Part shown: piece after piece, positions 16,475 to 24,650 of the stretch
How the letters are laid out: each line of letters starts with the position of its first letter
Position numbering within the stretch: the first letter of the stretch is position 1
Assembly: GCA_963674475.2 (NCBI GenBank)
Contig: CAXXFQ010000017.1
Coordinates: forward strand, 1-64,000
Length of the DNA stretch: 64,000 nt
Direction of reading: 5' to 3'
Source of the DNA: CAXXFQ01 sp963674475
GTDB lineage: Bacteria; Planctomycetota; Planctomycetia; Pirellulales; Thermoguttaceae
Made by a program: the position numbers and the translations under genes
The notes under the pieces: generated by a model
The model's input: the letters and a program-made list of their open reading frames with translations, nothing else
Databases searched by the model: none
Told to the model about the DNA's origin: nothing

Positions 16475-18130
16475 AGAGTAAACATTTTCGTAAAGGGGCA
16501 AATGGCGATAGTAGACTTCGAGCATATAGATCGATAGGCAAGTCACATAGAGCCGCCCCCCTGCCATGTCGAAGCTGCTCGCCTCGCCCGGATTCCAGCT
16601 TCCCGCCTCTTTGCCTTTTTTTACCTGATGTTCGGGCACCTCTTGCCGCATCACTTCATTCCAACGTTGCCAAAAATTTCCGCCCATATGGTGGGTGACT
16701 TGGGTGGCGTAATACCAATAGTACGTGTCCGATTTATTGTAATCGATCAAGTTTTCCTGCATGGTCAGCCACTCCACGCCGCGCACGAGCCGCCGGTCGT
16801 TTTGCGGCCAACCGAGATATTGGCGGCACAAAAGCCCCTCGGCTGTCATCGAGGGAGTGGCGGCTCTCTTTGGCAAGTAGCCGTATCGACTTCCTTCTTC
16901 GACCGAGACCGAGTCCAGGAAAAAGCCTACTCGCTTGAGGGTTTTTTCGGGAACGGAGATTCCGGCCATTTTCGCGCTTTGCAACGCCATGACCACCCAG
17001 CCGGTTACCGAGAGGTCGCTATCGTTCCGCGGCTGATATCGCCAGCCCCCTTTTTTGTAGTCTTGCGTATCGATGAGATACTCAATGGCTTTTTCAGCCG
17101 GTTGGCGCAGTTCCGGATCCTTGGTCATCGCGTAGAGTTCGCATACCGCGATCGTCCCTTGGGCGTGGGCGTAAAAGCGGTGATTTGTTCCTCCGCTGGT
17201 GAAGAAGCATCCGTCGGCGTCTTGCATCGTCAGGAGTTGATACATGCCCCGTTTGACGACCGAAGTGTATGGACTCTGATCGACGTGGGTGTGTCCGTTT
17301 CCCAGGAAAGCCAGAAGGGCCATTGCCGTGGCAGCCGAAGGGGTTTCGTAAGAGGAGCCTCCCCGGAAAGGGCCTTTAAGGCTCCACTGGCCCGAGGGGA
17401 GTTGGTTTCGAGCCAGCCACTTCAGGCCGAGTTGGACGGCTGCTTCGGTGGTGGCCGTCCCGCCATAGGCGCCCAAGAGCGATTCCTTCGATCCTTTGCG
17501 GCGTCCTTCCAGGGCCAGACCGATTTGCGATCGAACGGTTTGCACCGCCGTGCTTTCGGCGAACGGATCGAATTGACTGGTCGTCGACTTGGCAAACGGG
17601 TCGTCGACTTCGGGTAGATTCTCCGGTGTCAGGACGACCTGTTCGGTAAGTTCCGCACCAAGTAAATCGGCCTCCAGTTGTTCCCCTTCTTGCTCGGCGT
17701 AGATCTCCGAAGTCAGGGTAATGCCGTCCTCTTGCTCGGGCGAAAAAAACAAGAGGGCCAAGATGATTAAGAGGATCAGATGGAGGACCGCGCTTCCCAG
17801 CCAATAGGGGACCGTCATTTCTCCATGCTCGGGCGATGCCGTCAAAGGATCGGGATTTTCCGGATCGGTTTCGGGCAGGAAAAGGGGAGAAGCTTCGGGC
17901 GATTTTTGCTTTTGGGCCGGGGTTGCGTCGGAGTGGGCCGTTTCGTCGGTCGGGGTGGTTCCCGTAGGCCGCGTCCCATCGCTGACCGATTCCGGCAGGT
18001 TGTCGGAGTTCGGCGCGATCAATTCGTACGTTTCCGCCGCGTCGAAAGGGCGGTTCTCATTGGTTCCGCGATTCGACGGATCCCCTTCGGATCGGAAATC
18101 GGGCGATTCTGGAGATCCGTTTCCGGCCAT
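16460..18130 (-). CDS. Membrane-anchored prenyltransferase/squalene-oxidase-repeat protein
   Basis: 556 aa. An acidic, Pro/Ser/Thr-rich N-terminal stretch (about 1-105) is followed by one TM helix (VPYWLGSAVLHLILLIILALLF, shown here only by its ends at about 108-130) and then an alpha-alpha toroid domain (about 220-535). Repeats such as LGLKWLARNQLPSGQWSL, GMYQLLTMQDADGCF and AIEYLIDTQDYKKGGW are typical of squalene-hopene-cyclase-like repeats. The DxDD catalytic motif of true cyclases is not evident, so enzymatic cyclisation is not claimed. Planctomycetes have many such proteins of unknown function. The orientation suggests a cytoplasmic N-terminus and an exported toroid. Confidence 0.75.
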   Translation of the reverse strand: MAGNGSPESPDFRSEGDPSNRGTNENRPFDAAETYELIAPNSDNLPESVSDGTRPTGTTPTDETAHSDATPAQKQKSPEASPLFLPETDPENPDPLTASPEHGEMTVPYWLGSAVLHLILLIILALLFFSPEQEDGITLTSEIYAEQEGEQLEADLLGAELTEQVVLTPENLPEVDDPFAKSTTSQFDPFAESTAVQTVRSQIGLALEGRRKGSKESLLGAYGGTATTEAAVQLGLKWLARNQLPSGQWSLKGPFRGGSSYETPSAATAMALLAFLGNGHTHVDQSPYTSVVKRGMYQLLTMQDADGCFFTSGGTNHRFYAHAQGTIAVCELYAMTKDPELRQPAEKAIEYLIDTQDYKKGGWRYQPRNDSDLSVTGWVVMALQSAKMAGISVPEKTLKRVGFFLDSVSVEEGSRYGYLPKRAATPSMTAEGLLCRQYLGWPQNDRRLVRGVEWLTMQENLIDYNKSDTYYWYYATQVTHHMGGNFWQRWNEVMRQEVPEHQVKKGKEAGSWNPGEASSFDMAGGRLYVTCLSIYMLEVYYRHLPLYENVYSLPLN

Positions 18131-18529
18131 CTTTTCTTATCTGTGCAGTAGGTATCTGATATCGACGAGACACTAATCGATATTCTAAATGGAATCGCAG
18201 TACAATCCCAGGGGCTTTCTCGAAGACTGGACCGGATCGGGGGTGAAGGGCGGCGCTAAAAGAGATTTAACCGTCGTTTTTCGCTCGTTTTGCCCATTTT
18301 TGGCAAGGGGAGAAAAAAACGGAGAAAAAGTCTCGCTTACCCGCTCGACAAATTTCGTTTTTTTGCTAAAATATTTTTTTCGCTTCGCCGATGATACAGT
18401 TCATTCGGCCCAAGGGGATTTTACCAAAGGTCTTTTATGGAGGCCCTTATGCACAAGTTCCCCTTATGGTAGACTGAGTGAAGTTTGATTTCGATCTGGC
18501 TTTTCTCGTCAGGGCGAAATTTCAGGTAA
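18131..18529. other. Intergenic region upstream of the initiator tRNA
   Basis: No gene seen. It has AT-rich stretches around 18340-18380 and a small TTGCC/GGCAA hairpin near 18290. TTATGC, then 17 bases, then TAGACT (about 18447-18475) is a weak promoter candidate for the tRNA. Confidence 0.3.
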
Positions 18530-18603
<74 letters not shown>

Positions 18604-18653
18604 CTTGCTTCCGTTTCTTTTTTGCTCGAAAAGAAAACGGTATCCACAAAATA

Positions 18654-18697
18654 AGGCCGTCGAAGGAATGAATTTCTTTCGACGGCCTGTGGTTTTT
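18654..18697 (+). terminator. Terminator after the initiator tRNA
   Basis: The stem AGGCCGTCGAA / TTCGACGGCCT (18654-18664 with 18678-18688) is followed by a T-rich stretch at 18691-18697. A weaker CCGTTT/AACGG hairpin precedes it at about 18611-18640. Confidence 0.8.
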
Positions 18698-18742
18698 CTT
18701 GGCGACGTTTTTTTTAGCAACGGTTTGCAGAAGTGTATTCAA

Positions 18743-18788
18743 GAAAAAAGATCATGACAGGTCCATCCATTTACCTGCCATGATCTCT
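18743..18788 (-). terminator. Strong minus-strand Rho-independent terminator with no gene upstream
   Basis: Minus-strand stem AGATCATG / CATGATCT extended by CAGGT/ACCTG across one mismatch, followed by six T. No protein gene on the minus strand feeds into it for at least 1.5 kb, so it probably ends a non-coding transcript. Confidence 0.75.
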
Positions 18789-19041
18789 ATCCTGAAACGG
18801 AACTTACGTGTCCCGCCCTCCCGGCTGTTTCAATGCGTAACCCGAAAAATCCAAGGGTCACGACTTGCTTACGGTTCGACCTCTGAAGCGAAACGTCTAA
18901 GTTTGGGCGACCGCGGGGTCTTGCCCCTCGTCTGTCGCAACAGTAGCACCTCAGTGAAAACCGCTTTAGCTATCTCTACTATCGGAGCGTCTAACTGGAC
19001 GACTTGAATCGGTTTTAAGAATGGGACCGCTTTTTTGCGAA
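18743..19041 (-). ncRNA. Candidate structured non-coding RNA
   Basis: Minus strand, about 300 nt, running from an extended -10 element (TGTGATAAT, 19048-19056) to the terminator at 18743-18788. Helices visible by eye include AAAACCG/CGGTTTT closing a 5' domain (about 18956-19016), the hairpin CTGTTGCGACAG, GGGGCAAGACCCC, and TGAAAC/GTTTCA enclosing a G-rich loop (about 18793-18832). I compared it with remembered consensus elements of tmRNA, RNase P, SRP RNA and 6S RNA and found none of their diagnostic segments. The identity is unknown; the evidence is promoter, terminator and helices only. Confidence 0.45.
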
Positions 19042-19047
19042 CTTAGT

Positions 19048-19056
19048 ATTATCACA
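19048..19056 (-). promoter_or_regulatory. Extended -10 promoter element for the candidate ncRNA
   Basis: TGTGATAAT on the minus strand fits TGn-TATAAT spacing. No good -35 is seen 17 bases upstream (AACCTA). The predicted start of transcription is near 19041. Confidence 0.4.
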
Positions 19057-19270
19057 TTTCGTCTAGTCGATAGGTTCCCAGCGGTTATCGTGAATAGAGT
19101 GAACCAGCCTTTTTTCGACCGTTTCCTCTCGTGTTGCGTATTCCTGGCAAGCGAAGGAGAAGTGACAGAAATTCAAATGGATTCCCTTTTGGTTCTTGCA
19201 ACAATTGTGGGAACTCTCTCAGGTGGCCGGTGTGACGCGACCAACTTTTTGAAAGGTGCTAGGAAAAAAG

Positions 19271-20296
19271 ATGAAAGCGCTCGTTAAATCGAAGCCGGAA
19301 GTCGGGCTCTGGCTCGAAGAGGTCCCCGTTCCTGAAATTGGCATTAACGATGTCCTGATTCGGATTCTCAAGACGAGCATCTGCGGGACCGACGTTCATA
19401 TTTGGAACTGGGACCAGTGGGCCCAAAAGACGATCCCCATTCCGATGGTGATTGGGCACGAATTTGTCGGACGAATCGAGGCGATCGGGGCGAATGTCCA
19501 CGACTTCAAGCCGGGCGATCTGGTCAGCGGCGAAGGGCACTTGGTCTGCGGACGGTGTCGTAACTGTCTCTCCGGACGGCGCCACCTTTGTGCGAACACG
19601 AGCGGGATTGGGGTCAATCGGGACGGGGCGTATGCCGAGTTTCTCTCGATTCCGGTGACCAACGTCTGGGCCTGTGACCCGAACATCCCGTTGGATATTT
19701 TAAGCAGCTTCGACCCGTTGGGAAACGCGACCCACACAGCCTGCTCTTTCGCCGTTTTGGGCGAGGATGTCCTGATTACCGGCGCCGGCCCGATCGGACT
19801 GATGGCCACGGCGATCGCGCGTCACAGCGCGGCTCGACATATCGTCGTCACTGATGTGAATCCGTATCGGCTCGAGTTGGCCAAGACGATGGGGGCGACC
19901 CTGGTCCTCGACGCGCGGACGCAGCGCATTGCCGACGCGCAAAAACAACTGGGGATGGACGAGGGGTTCGACGTCGGACTGGAAATGTCGGGCAACCCGG
20001 CCGCCTTCCGCGAGATGCTTTCGAACATGTGTCACGGCGGGAAAATCGCCATGTTGGGCATCCTTCCGCCGACCGAGATCGATTGGGATTTCGTCGTCTT
20101 CAACGGCCTGACGATCAAAGGGATCTACGGCCGTGAGATGTACGAGACCTGGTACAAGATGACCGTCATGATCCAAAGCGGCCTCGACATTTCACCGGTC
20201 ATCACGCACCGTTTCCATTACACCGAATTCGAAAAGGGGTTCGAGGTGATGCGCACCGGGAACTCCGGCAAGGTGGTTTTGGATTGGTCCGAGTAG
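19271..20296 (+). CDS. tdh: L-threonine 3-dehydrogenase
   Basis: 341 aa zinc-dependent medium-chain dehydrogenase converting threonine to 2-amino-3-ketobutyrate with NAD. The start ATG at 19271 has AGGA about 9 bases upstream. Motifs: the catalytic zinc cysteine in TSICGTDVHIWNWDQW (about 36), GHEFVG (about 64), the structural zinc cysteines CGRCRNCLSGRRHLC (about 96), GAGPIGLMA (about 172) and the Tdh-type ending KGIYGREMYETWYKM (about 286). The match to enterobacterial Tdh is strong along the whole length. No kbl partner is adjacent, so it is probably a single-gene unit. Confidence 0.93.
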   Translation: MKALVKSKPEVGLWLEEVPVPEIGINDVLIRILKTSICGTDVHIWNWDQWAQKTIPIPMVIGHEFVGRIEAIGANVHDFKPGDLVSGEGHLVCGRCRNCLSGRRHLCANTSGIGVNRDGAYAEFLSIPVTNVWACDPNIPLDILSSFDPLGNATHTACSFAVLGEDVLITGAGPIGLMATAIARHSAARHIVVTDVNPYRLELAKTMGATLVLDARTQRIADAQKQLGMDEGFDVGLEMSGNPAAFREMLSNMCHGGKIAMLGILPPTEIDWDFVVFNGLTIKGIYGREMYETWYKMTVMIQSGLDISPVITHRFHYTEFEKGFEVMRTGNSGKVVLDWSE

Positions 20297-20373
20297 AAGT
20301 GATTCTTCCCTGCTCTTTTGCCTAACGGGGCGTCCACCCATGGAGCTCCCCGAGAAAAGGGGCCAGGCCGACG

Positions 20374-22362
20374 TTACGAGCCGGCCTCGACCTTTTTACG
20401 TAGGGCTCGGATCTCTTTGACAAAATCGGCCAACTCGTGCGGGACCACCTCGTAATCGTATGCCTCTCGACCGAGAATCAACAAAGTAAAACGGGCCTTG
20501 GTCTTGCCGTTTTGTAAATCGAGTTTGGTTCGAGCCAAATCGGCCGCCCGTCGACTGCCCGTTCCGCCGCCCAGTTGGTTGGTCAACTCGATGTCGTCGA
20601 AATGCTGTTGAATCTGTCGACACTCGTGAACGGTTTTCAGCGCCGTTTGGAAAGTTTTTTTGATTTCGATCGGCACGAGATCGGTTTTCAAAAGACCTTC
20701 GCCGATTTTCACGTAAAGCTCGTCGAGACGGGCCCGGACGTTGACCCGATCGGCGACCATCGGAAGATCTTTCTCTTCGTGATCGGAGGGGGCTTCCTCT
20801 TCTTTACCGGCGATGAGGTTCAACCAGCTCGGCAAATCGCGTAGTTTTTTGAGGTGGTTTCGCTCGATCTGAACGTGGGCCGAGGAGCGGGCCGAGGGAA
20901 CCCGGGCGGAAATCGAAAGCCGGCCGTTGGACCCGTATTGATATTCCACCTCGATCCGAGTCCCTTTGGGCAATCCGGAGGGGAGGTCCCGAACGACGCA
21001 CTGTCCCAACGAGATGCAGTGCTCGGGCATCGGGTTTTCCCCTTCGATGACCGCGACTTTCACCGTTCGTTGATCTTCTTTGCCCGTTTGGAATCGCTTG
21101 ACCATCGTGGCGGGAAGCGGCGTGTTTTTGGGGATCAGCGTGACGTTGACCCGCCGGCGCGTTTTGGGATGAAGGCCGACGACGCCGAGGCTGTGGGAGT
21201 TGACATTGATCAGCTTCATGTCCGATTGGACCGGGGAAGCGGAATCCTCATGCAAAAGCATCTGGGCGTACAAGGCCGCTCCAAAGGCGACCGCCTCGTC
21301 GACCGATTGGGACCGGTCCAGCTCCAGGTTGGTGACGCGGTGCAGCATTTTTTCGACCATCGGCATGCGGGTCGATCCGCCGACCATCAAGACTCGATCG
21401 ATGTCGGACCAGTTCAGTTCGGCTTCCCGCACGACCAAATTGGTGGTCATCTCGGTTCGACTCAGAAGGTCGGCCGTCAGCTCCTCGAATTTTTCACGCG
21501 TGATTTCGACATCAAGTCGTTGCCCGCCGAACGAAAGGAGATAGGTGGTTTTCCCATGCTCGGTCAGCGCGTGTTTGACTTCACGCGCGTTGATCCAAAG
21601 TTGGGCGGCGTCGCGTGTGTCGCTTCGAGGGTCTAGATCGTACTGGTCTTCGAACAACTCGGCCAAGTGGTTGAAAAGCCGCTCGTCGAAGTTTCTTCCG
21701 CCCAGATGCACATCCCCGTCGGTTGCCAACGTGCGAAAGGTCTTTCCCTCGATTTCAAGGATCGTTACGTCAAAAGTTCCCCCGCCCAGGTCGTAGACCA
21801 GCAGTCGTTCCGGTTTGGAATCGGTTGCCGAGGAAGGGCCGTTTTGCGAGATTTTATGGTATCCGAACGCGACCGCCGCGGCCGTCGGTTCGTTGATAAT
21901 GTCTAGTACTTCGAGACCGGCCAATTTTCCCGCGTCTTGCGTCGCTTTTCGACGTCCTTCGTCGAAAAAGGCCGGAACCGTGATGACCACCTTCTTGAAA
22001 AGGCCGATTCGCGCCTCGGCGTCCTCTTTGAGACGCGCAAGCAAAAACGCGCTGAGGACCTCCGGGGGGATCGATTGATCGGCCACTTTCCGTCGAAAGG
22101 TCGCTTGCCCCATATCCAACTTGAAACAATCGGCAAACGTTTCCGGTTCCAGCGAAGAGCCACGAATCGCCTCACGCCCGACGACGATCCGGTCTTCTTC
22201 GAACGCGATCGCGCTGGGAGTGAGCAATTCCCCAGACCGATTGGGAATCGACATCGGCCGCCCCGAGGCGTCGACGTACGCGACGACCGAAAAGGTGGTT
22301 CCTAGGTCGATTCCCACAGCCGGTTGTGCATCAGTCAAATTTTTTGGGGAAGAAAGGTTCAT
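20374..22362 (-). CDS. Hsp70/DnaK-family chaperone, non-canonical
   Basis: 662 aa. The ATPase domain is complete: GIDLGTTFSVVAYVD (about 17), PAFFDEGRRKATQDAG (about 135), INEPTAAAVAFGY (about 158), YDLGGGTFDVTILE (about 185) and MVGGSTRMPMVEKML (about 325). A beta-type substrate-binding region follows (about 375-510), then a helical lid rich in charged residues. It lacks an EEVD-like C-terminus and has no grpE or dnaJ nearby, so it is probably a specialised Hsp70 rather than the housekeeping DnaK. Its start overlaps the stop of the FHA gene in ATGA, which indicates translational coupling; the two products may form one system. Confidence 0.88.
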   Translation of the reverse strand: MNLSSPKNLTDAQPAVGIDLGTTFSVVAYVDASGRPMSIPNRSGELLTPSAIAFEEDRIVVGREAIRGSSLEPETFADCFKLDMGQATFRRKVADQSIPPEVLSAFLLARLKEDAEARIGLFKKVVITVPAFFDEGRRKATQDAGKLAGLEVLDIINEPTAAAVAFGYHKISQNGPSSATDSKPERLLVYDLGGGTFDVTILEIEGKTFRTLATDGDVHLGGRNFDERLFNHLAELFEDQYDLDPRSDTRDAAQLWINAREVKHALTEHGKTTYLLSFGGQRLDVEITREKFEELTADLLSRTEMTTNLVVREAELNWSDIDRVLMVGGSTRMPMVEKMLHRVTNLELDRSQSVDEAVAFGAALYAQMLLHEDSASPVQSDMKLINVNSHSLGVVGLHPKTRRRVNVTLIPKNTPLPATMVKRFQTGKEDQRTVKVAVIEGENPMPEHCISLGQCVVRDLPSGLPKGTRIEVEYQYGSNGRLSISARVPSARSSAHVQIERNHLKKLRDLPSWLNLIAGKEEEAPSDHEEKDLPMVADRVNVRARLDELYVKIGEGLLKTDLVPIEIKKTFQTALKTVHECRQIQQHFDDIELTNQLGGGTGSRRAADLARTKLDLQNGKTKARFTLLILGREAYDYEVVPHELADFVKEIRALRKKVEAGS

Positions 22363-24248
22363 CGGGCAATGGTCTTGGTGCTGGGGATTTCCTTTTTACT
22401 GGTCTGTTCCAACGATTCGTCGCGTGCTTCCGTGCTCGTTTGGTCGACTCGAGGCCGCAATTCCGCCTCGGAGACATCGATCCATTCGAGTGATTCCCCC
22501 TCTTGGTCGTTTTTGAGGGCTCCTGTTAGCATTTCGGTCGGAAGGCAGGGGACCCTTTGGACAAACTGCGGCAGGGGGGATTCTTCTTGATTACGACGAT
22601 ACACGGCCAAGAGTTCTTTTGTTCGGGCGTCGAAAATCGGGCTTCCGTCAAATCCATCCGGGAAGCTGCCTGCCAAATACAAAGAACGCGGAATCCCTTG
22701 TTTCGGTTTCGCGGGGATCGAATGAAAAACGGTTCCTCTCATCTTTTTCGGTTGGAATTTCGAACTGGCTAAAAAATTCGTCAGGCTGGAGAGATCGGCT
22801 TCTTTTAGTGGGGTGCCAATCCCTATAATCGGACTCCCTTTCGAGATATCCTCTTGACTCTTCTTCGACGAAGGAGTCGCCCAATCGGGGATCGCTTCTC
22901 CGACTTCGAGGGTGCCAAGATTATAATACCATGCCGCCTCAAGGGGTTTCAAGGAAAGCCATTTCTGAGGAATCTTCATTCTGACCACATTTGCGCCAAC
23001 GCCAGTCGTGGAATTGTAGACTCGGATACGAAATTTTTGGCGTCGAAAAACCGTTTCCAGCGAAGTTACCATTTTCGCCGTCGTCAAAAGTCGGTTGGGG
23101 CCTATCGCGCAACAGGTTCCAATCGGGAGGGAAAACAGCTCGTCGGGTGATTCCGCCACAATCAGAAAAACGGCCTTTTCCAGCTCTTGATACTTCTCCG
23201 AGTTCGCGACGGGAGGGGCGGTTTCCCTCACGGGAGGCTTTTTTTTGTGTTCCGCGTTAGAAATACCGTCCTGAGGGGGGCCGGTTTCCTTTTGCGAGTT
23301 TTCGCCTTTTTCCGTGGCCTGGTTTTTTTCTGATTTGGCTCCCAGAGTTTTCGGTTTTGGGGGGATTAACGCCTTGTTGTTACGAGCGGTAGGCACGTTC
23401 GACGACCTTTGCCCCGGCTGTGTAGGCCTCATTCGATAAGCAGTCGATGGCTTTTCGTTTGTCTGGGTCCATTCGGTCATCCCCTCCACAACTCGGTTTT
23501 GTTTCATCCAACGCAGCCCCTGGGTGATACAGAGCAAAATCACCAGGACTGAGCAGGCGAGGGTCACATGTTTCCAACTAAACCGATAATGAACTCGAAA
23601 ATGGATTACCCCTGGGATATGAATCGTGAACCCGGGCGAGCTGGATTTTTCTTCGGTTTCGACCAGATGTTCGTCATCCCACGGGGAGATCAGTTTTCCC
23701 TTCGCCGCTTCCTTTTCGGACTCGGACTCTTTGGCGGATTTCGTTTGGGCCGACTCGTTTTCCGCCGCCGCTTTTCCCGAAGCGTCTTGTTTTACCGCTT
23801 CTTTCGGCGAGGTTTTCCCTTTTTCAAAAGATTTCGATTTGGTTCCCGACGGTTTTTTGGCACCTTCAGCCTCACCAGACCTCGCGGAGCTTTTCGTTCC
23901 GGCGCTGGAAGGAAGCGGGTCGGTGGCGTCGTCCGGTGTGCTGCTTTGTAGGGTAAAAACGAGGTCGGGACCCTGCTCGGAAAGTCGAATGAGGTCACCG
24001 GATCGTATTCGAAGGTGATCGGTTACCTTCTTCTGATTGACCCAGATTGCTTCTTTTCCCGAATTATTCAAAAACCAACCGTGGTGGTCGGACCAGATCA
24101 TCAGCGATCGGCCTTCGGCACCCGGATCGCTTTTGGGGTTGAAATAAACATCGTCGTCCCGGTTGCTCCCGACCCGAAACTGGTCGACTTGCAACTCGAG
24201 AACCTCTCCTTGACGATCGCCGGAAAGAATTAAAATCTCAATCTTCAT
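22359..24248 (-). CDS. FHA-domain, single-TM protein with a degenerate trypsin-like domain
   Basis: 629 aa from the ATG at 24248, chosen because the FHA domain begins at once. Residues about 1-100: FHA fold with RVGSNRDDDVYF and the NNSGKEAIWVN region. About 103-205: Lys/Glu/Ser-rich linker. About 228-247: one TM helix. About 365-590: a trypsin/HtrA-like domain in which the three catalytic positions appear replaced: LLTTAKMV in place of a TxAHxV motif, NLGTLEV in place of DLAxLxV, and DGFDGSPIF in place of GxSGGP. The exported part is thus predicted to be a pseudoprotease, perhaps a binding or sensing module, with the FHA domain reading phosphothreonine inside. Its stop overlaps the Hsp70 start. 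Confidence 0.75.
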   Translation of the reverse strand: MKIEILILSGDRQGEVLELQVDQFRVGSNRDDDVYFNPKSDPGAEGRSLMIWSDHHGWFLNNSGKEAIWVNQKKVTDHLRIRSGDLIRLSEQGPDLVFTLQSSTPDDATDPLPSSAGTKSSARSGEAEGAKKPSGTKSKSFEKGKTSPKEAVKQDASGKAAAENESAQTKSAKESESEKEAAKGKLISPWDDEHLVETEEKSSSPGFTIHIPGVIHFRVHYRFSWKHVTLACSVLVILLCITQGLRWMKQNRVVEGMTEWTQTNEKPSTAYRMRPTQPGQRSSNVPTARNNKALIPPKPKTLGAKSEKNQATEKGENSQKETGPPQDGISNAEHKKKPPVRETAPPVANSEKYQELEKAVFLIVAESPDELFSLPIGTCCAIGPNRLLTTAKMVTSLETVFRRQKFRIRVYNSTTGVGANVVRMKIPQKWLSLKPLEAAWYYNLGTLEVGEAIPDWATPSSKKSQEDISKGSPIIGIGTPLKEADLSSLTNFLASSKFQPKKMRGTVFHSIPAKPKQGIPRSLYLAGSFPDGFDGSPIFDARTKELLAVYRRNQEESPLPQFVQRVPCLPTEMLTGALKNDQEGESLEWIDVSEAELRPRVDQTSTEARDESLEQTSKKEIPSTKTIAR

Positions 24249-24650
24249 GATTTTGAGCTTTTTGGATCGATTTCGTTTTTTTCTCGTCGCGCTTGCCCGG
24301 CTCGGTGAACCGGAAAGAGCGAAAGAGGGGCCAGACGCCGCAAAAAACAAGATAAGGGTTCAAAATAACAAGAAAATAGAAAAAATGAAAAGAAAAGCGA
24401 CTACGCAGAATTAAATTTTAACCAAAAACCCCGCCCAGGGCAATTGATTTGTTCCCCCTTGACTAACGGAATTTTTCGGAGTCGCCCCGAGTGTATGCAA
24501 TAAACAGATAGTCACCTTTTATAGTGAGGGGAACGTGGTCTTCCTGTTCCTGGCGTAAGGGGGGGCGATACCGCTAAATAGGACTGTTCTTCCAGAAGAA
24601 GAAACCGACCGGAATCCCGACCGAGAGGGGGAAATGAATGCTACATTTTC
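24249..24650. other. Intergenic, AT-rich divergent promoter region
   Basis: Lies between the divergent FHA and RND adaptor genes. A-rich purine tracts run at about 24340-24415. No gene or RNA was recognised. TTGACT near 24460 is a possible -35 without a good -10 at standard spacing. Confidence 0.35.

Noticed and set aside
18743..19056. tmRNA, RNase P, SRP or 6S RNA
   Set aside because: A GGTTCGAC segment on the plus strand recalls tmRNA, but the tRNA-like ends and tag frame are missing; no diagnostic element of the other RNAs was seen.
19021..19287. 88-codon frame overlapping the tdh start
   Set aside because: Overlaps the tdh ribosome-binding region, lacks its own binding site and covers the candidate ncRNA promoter.
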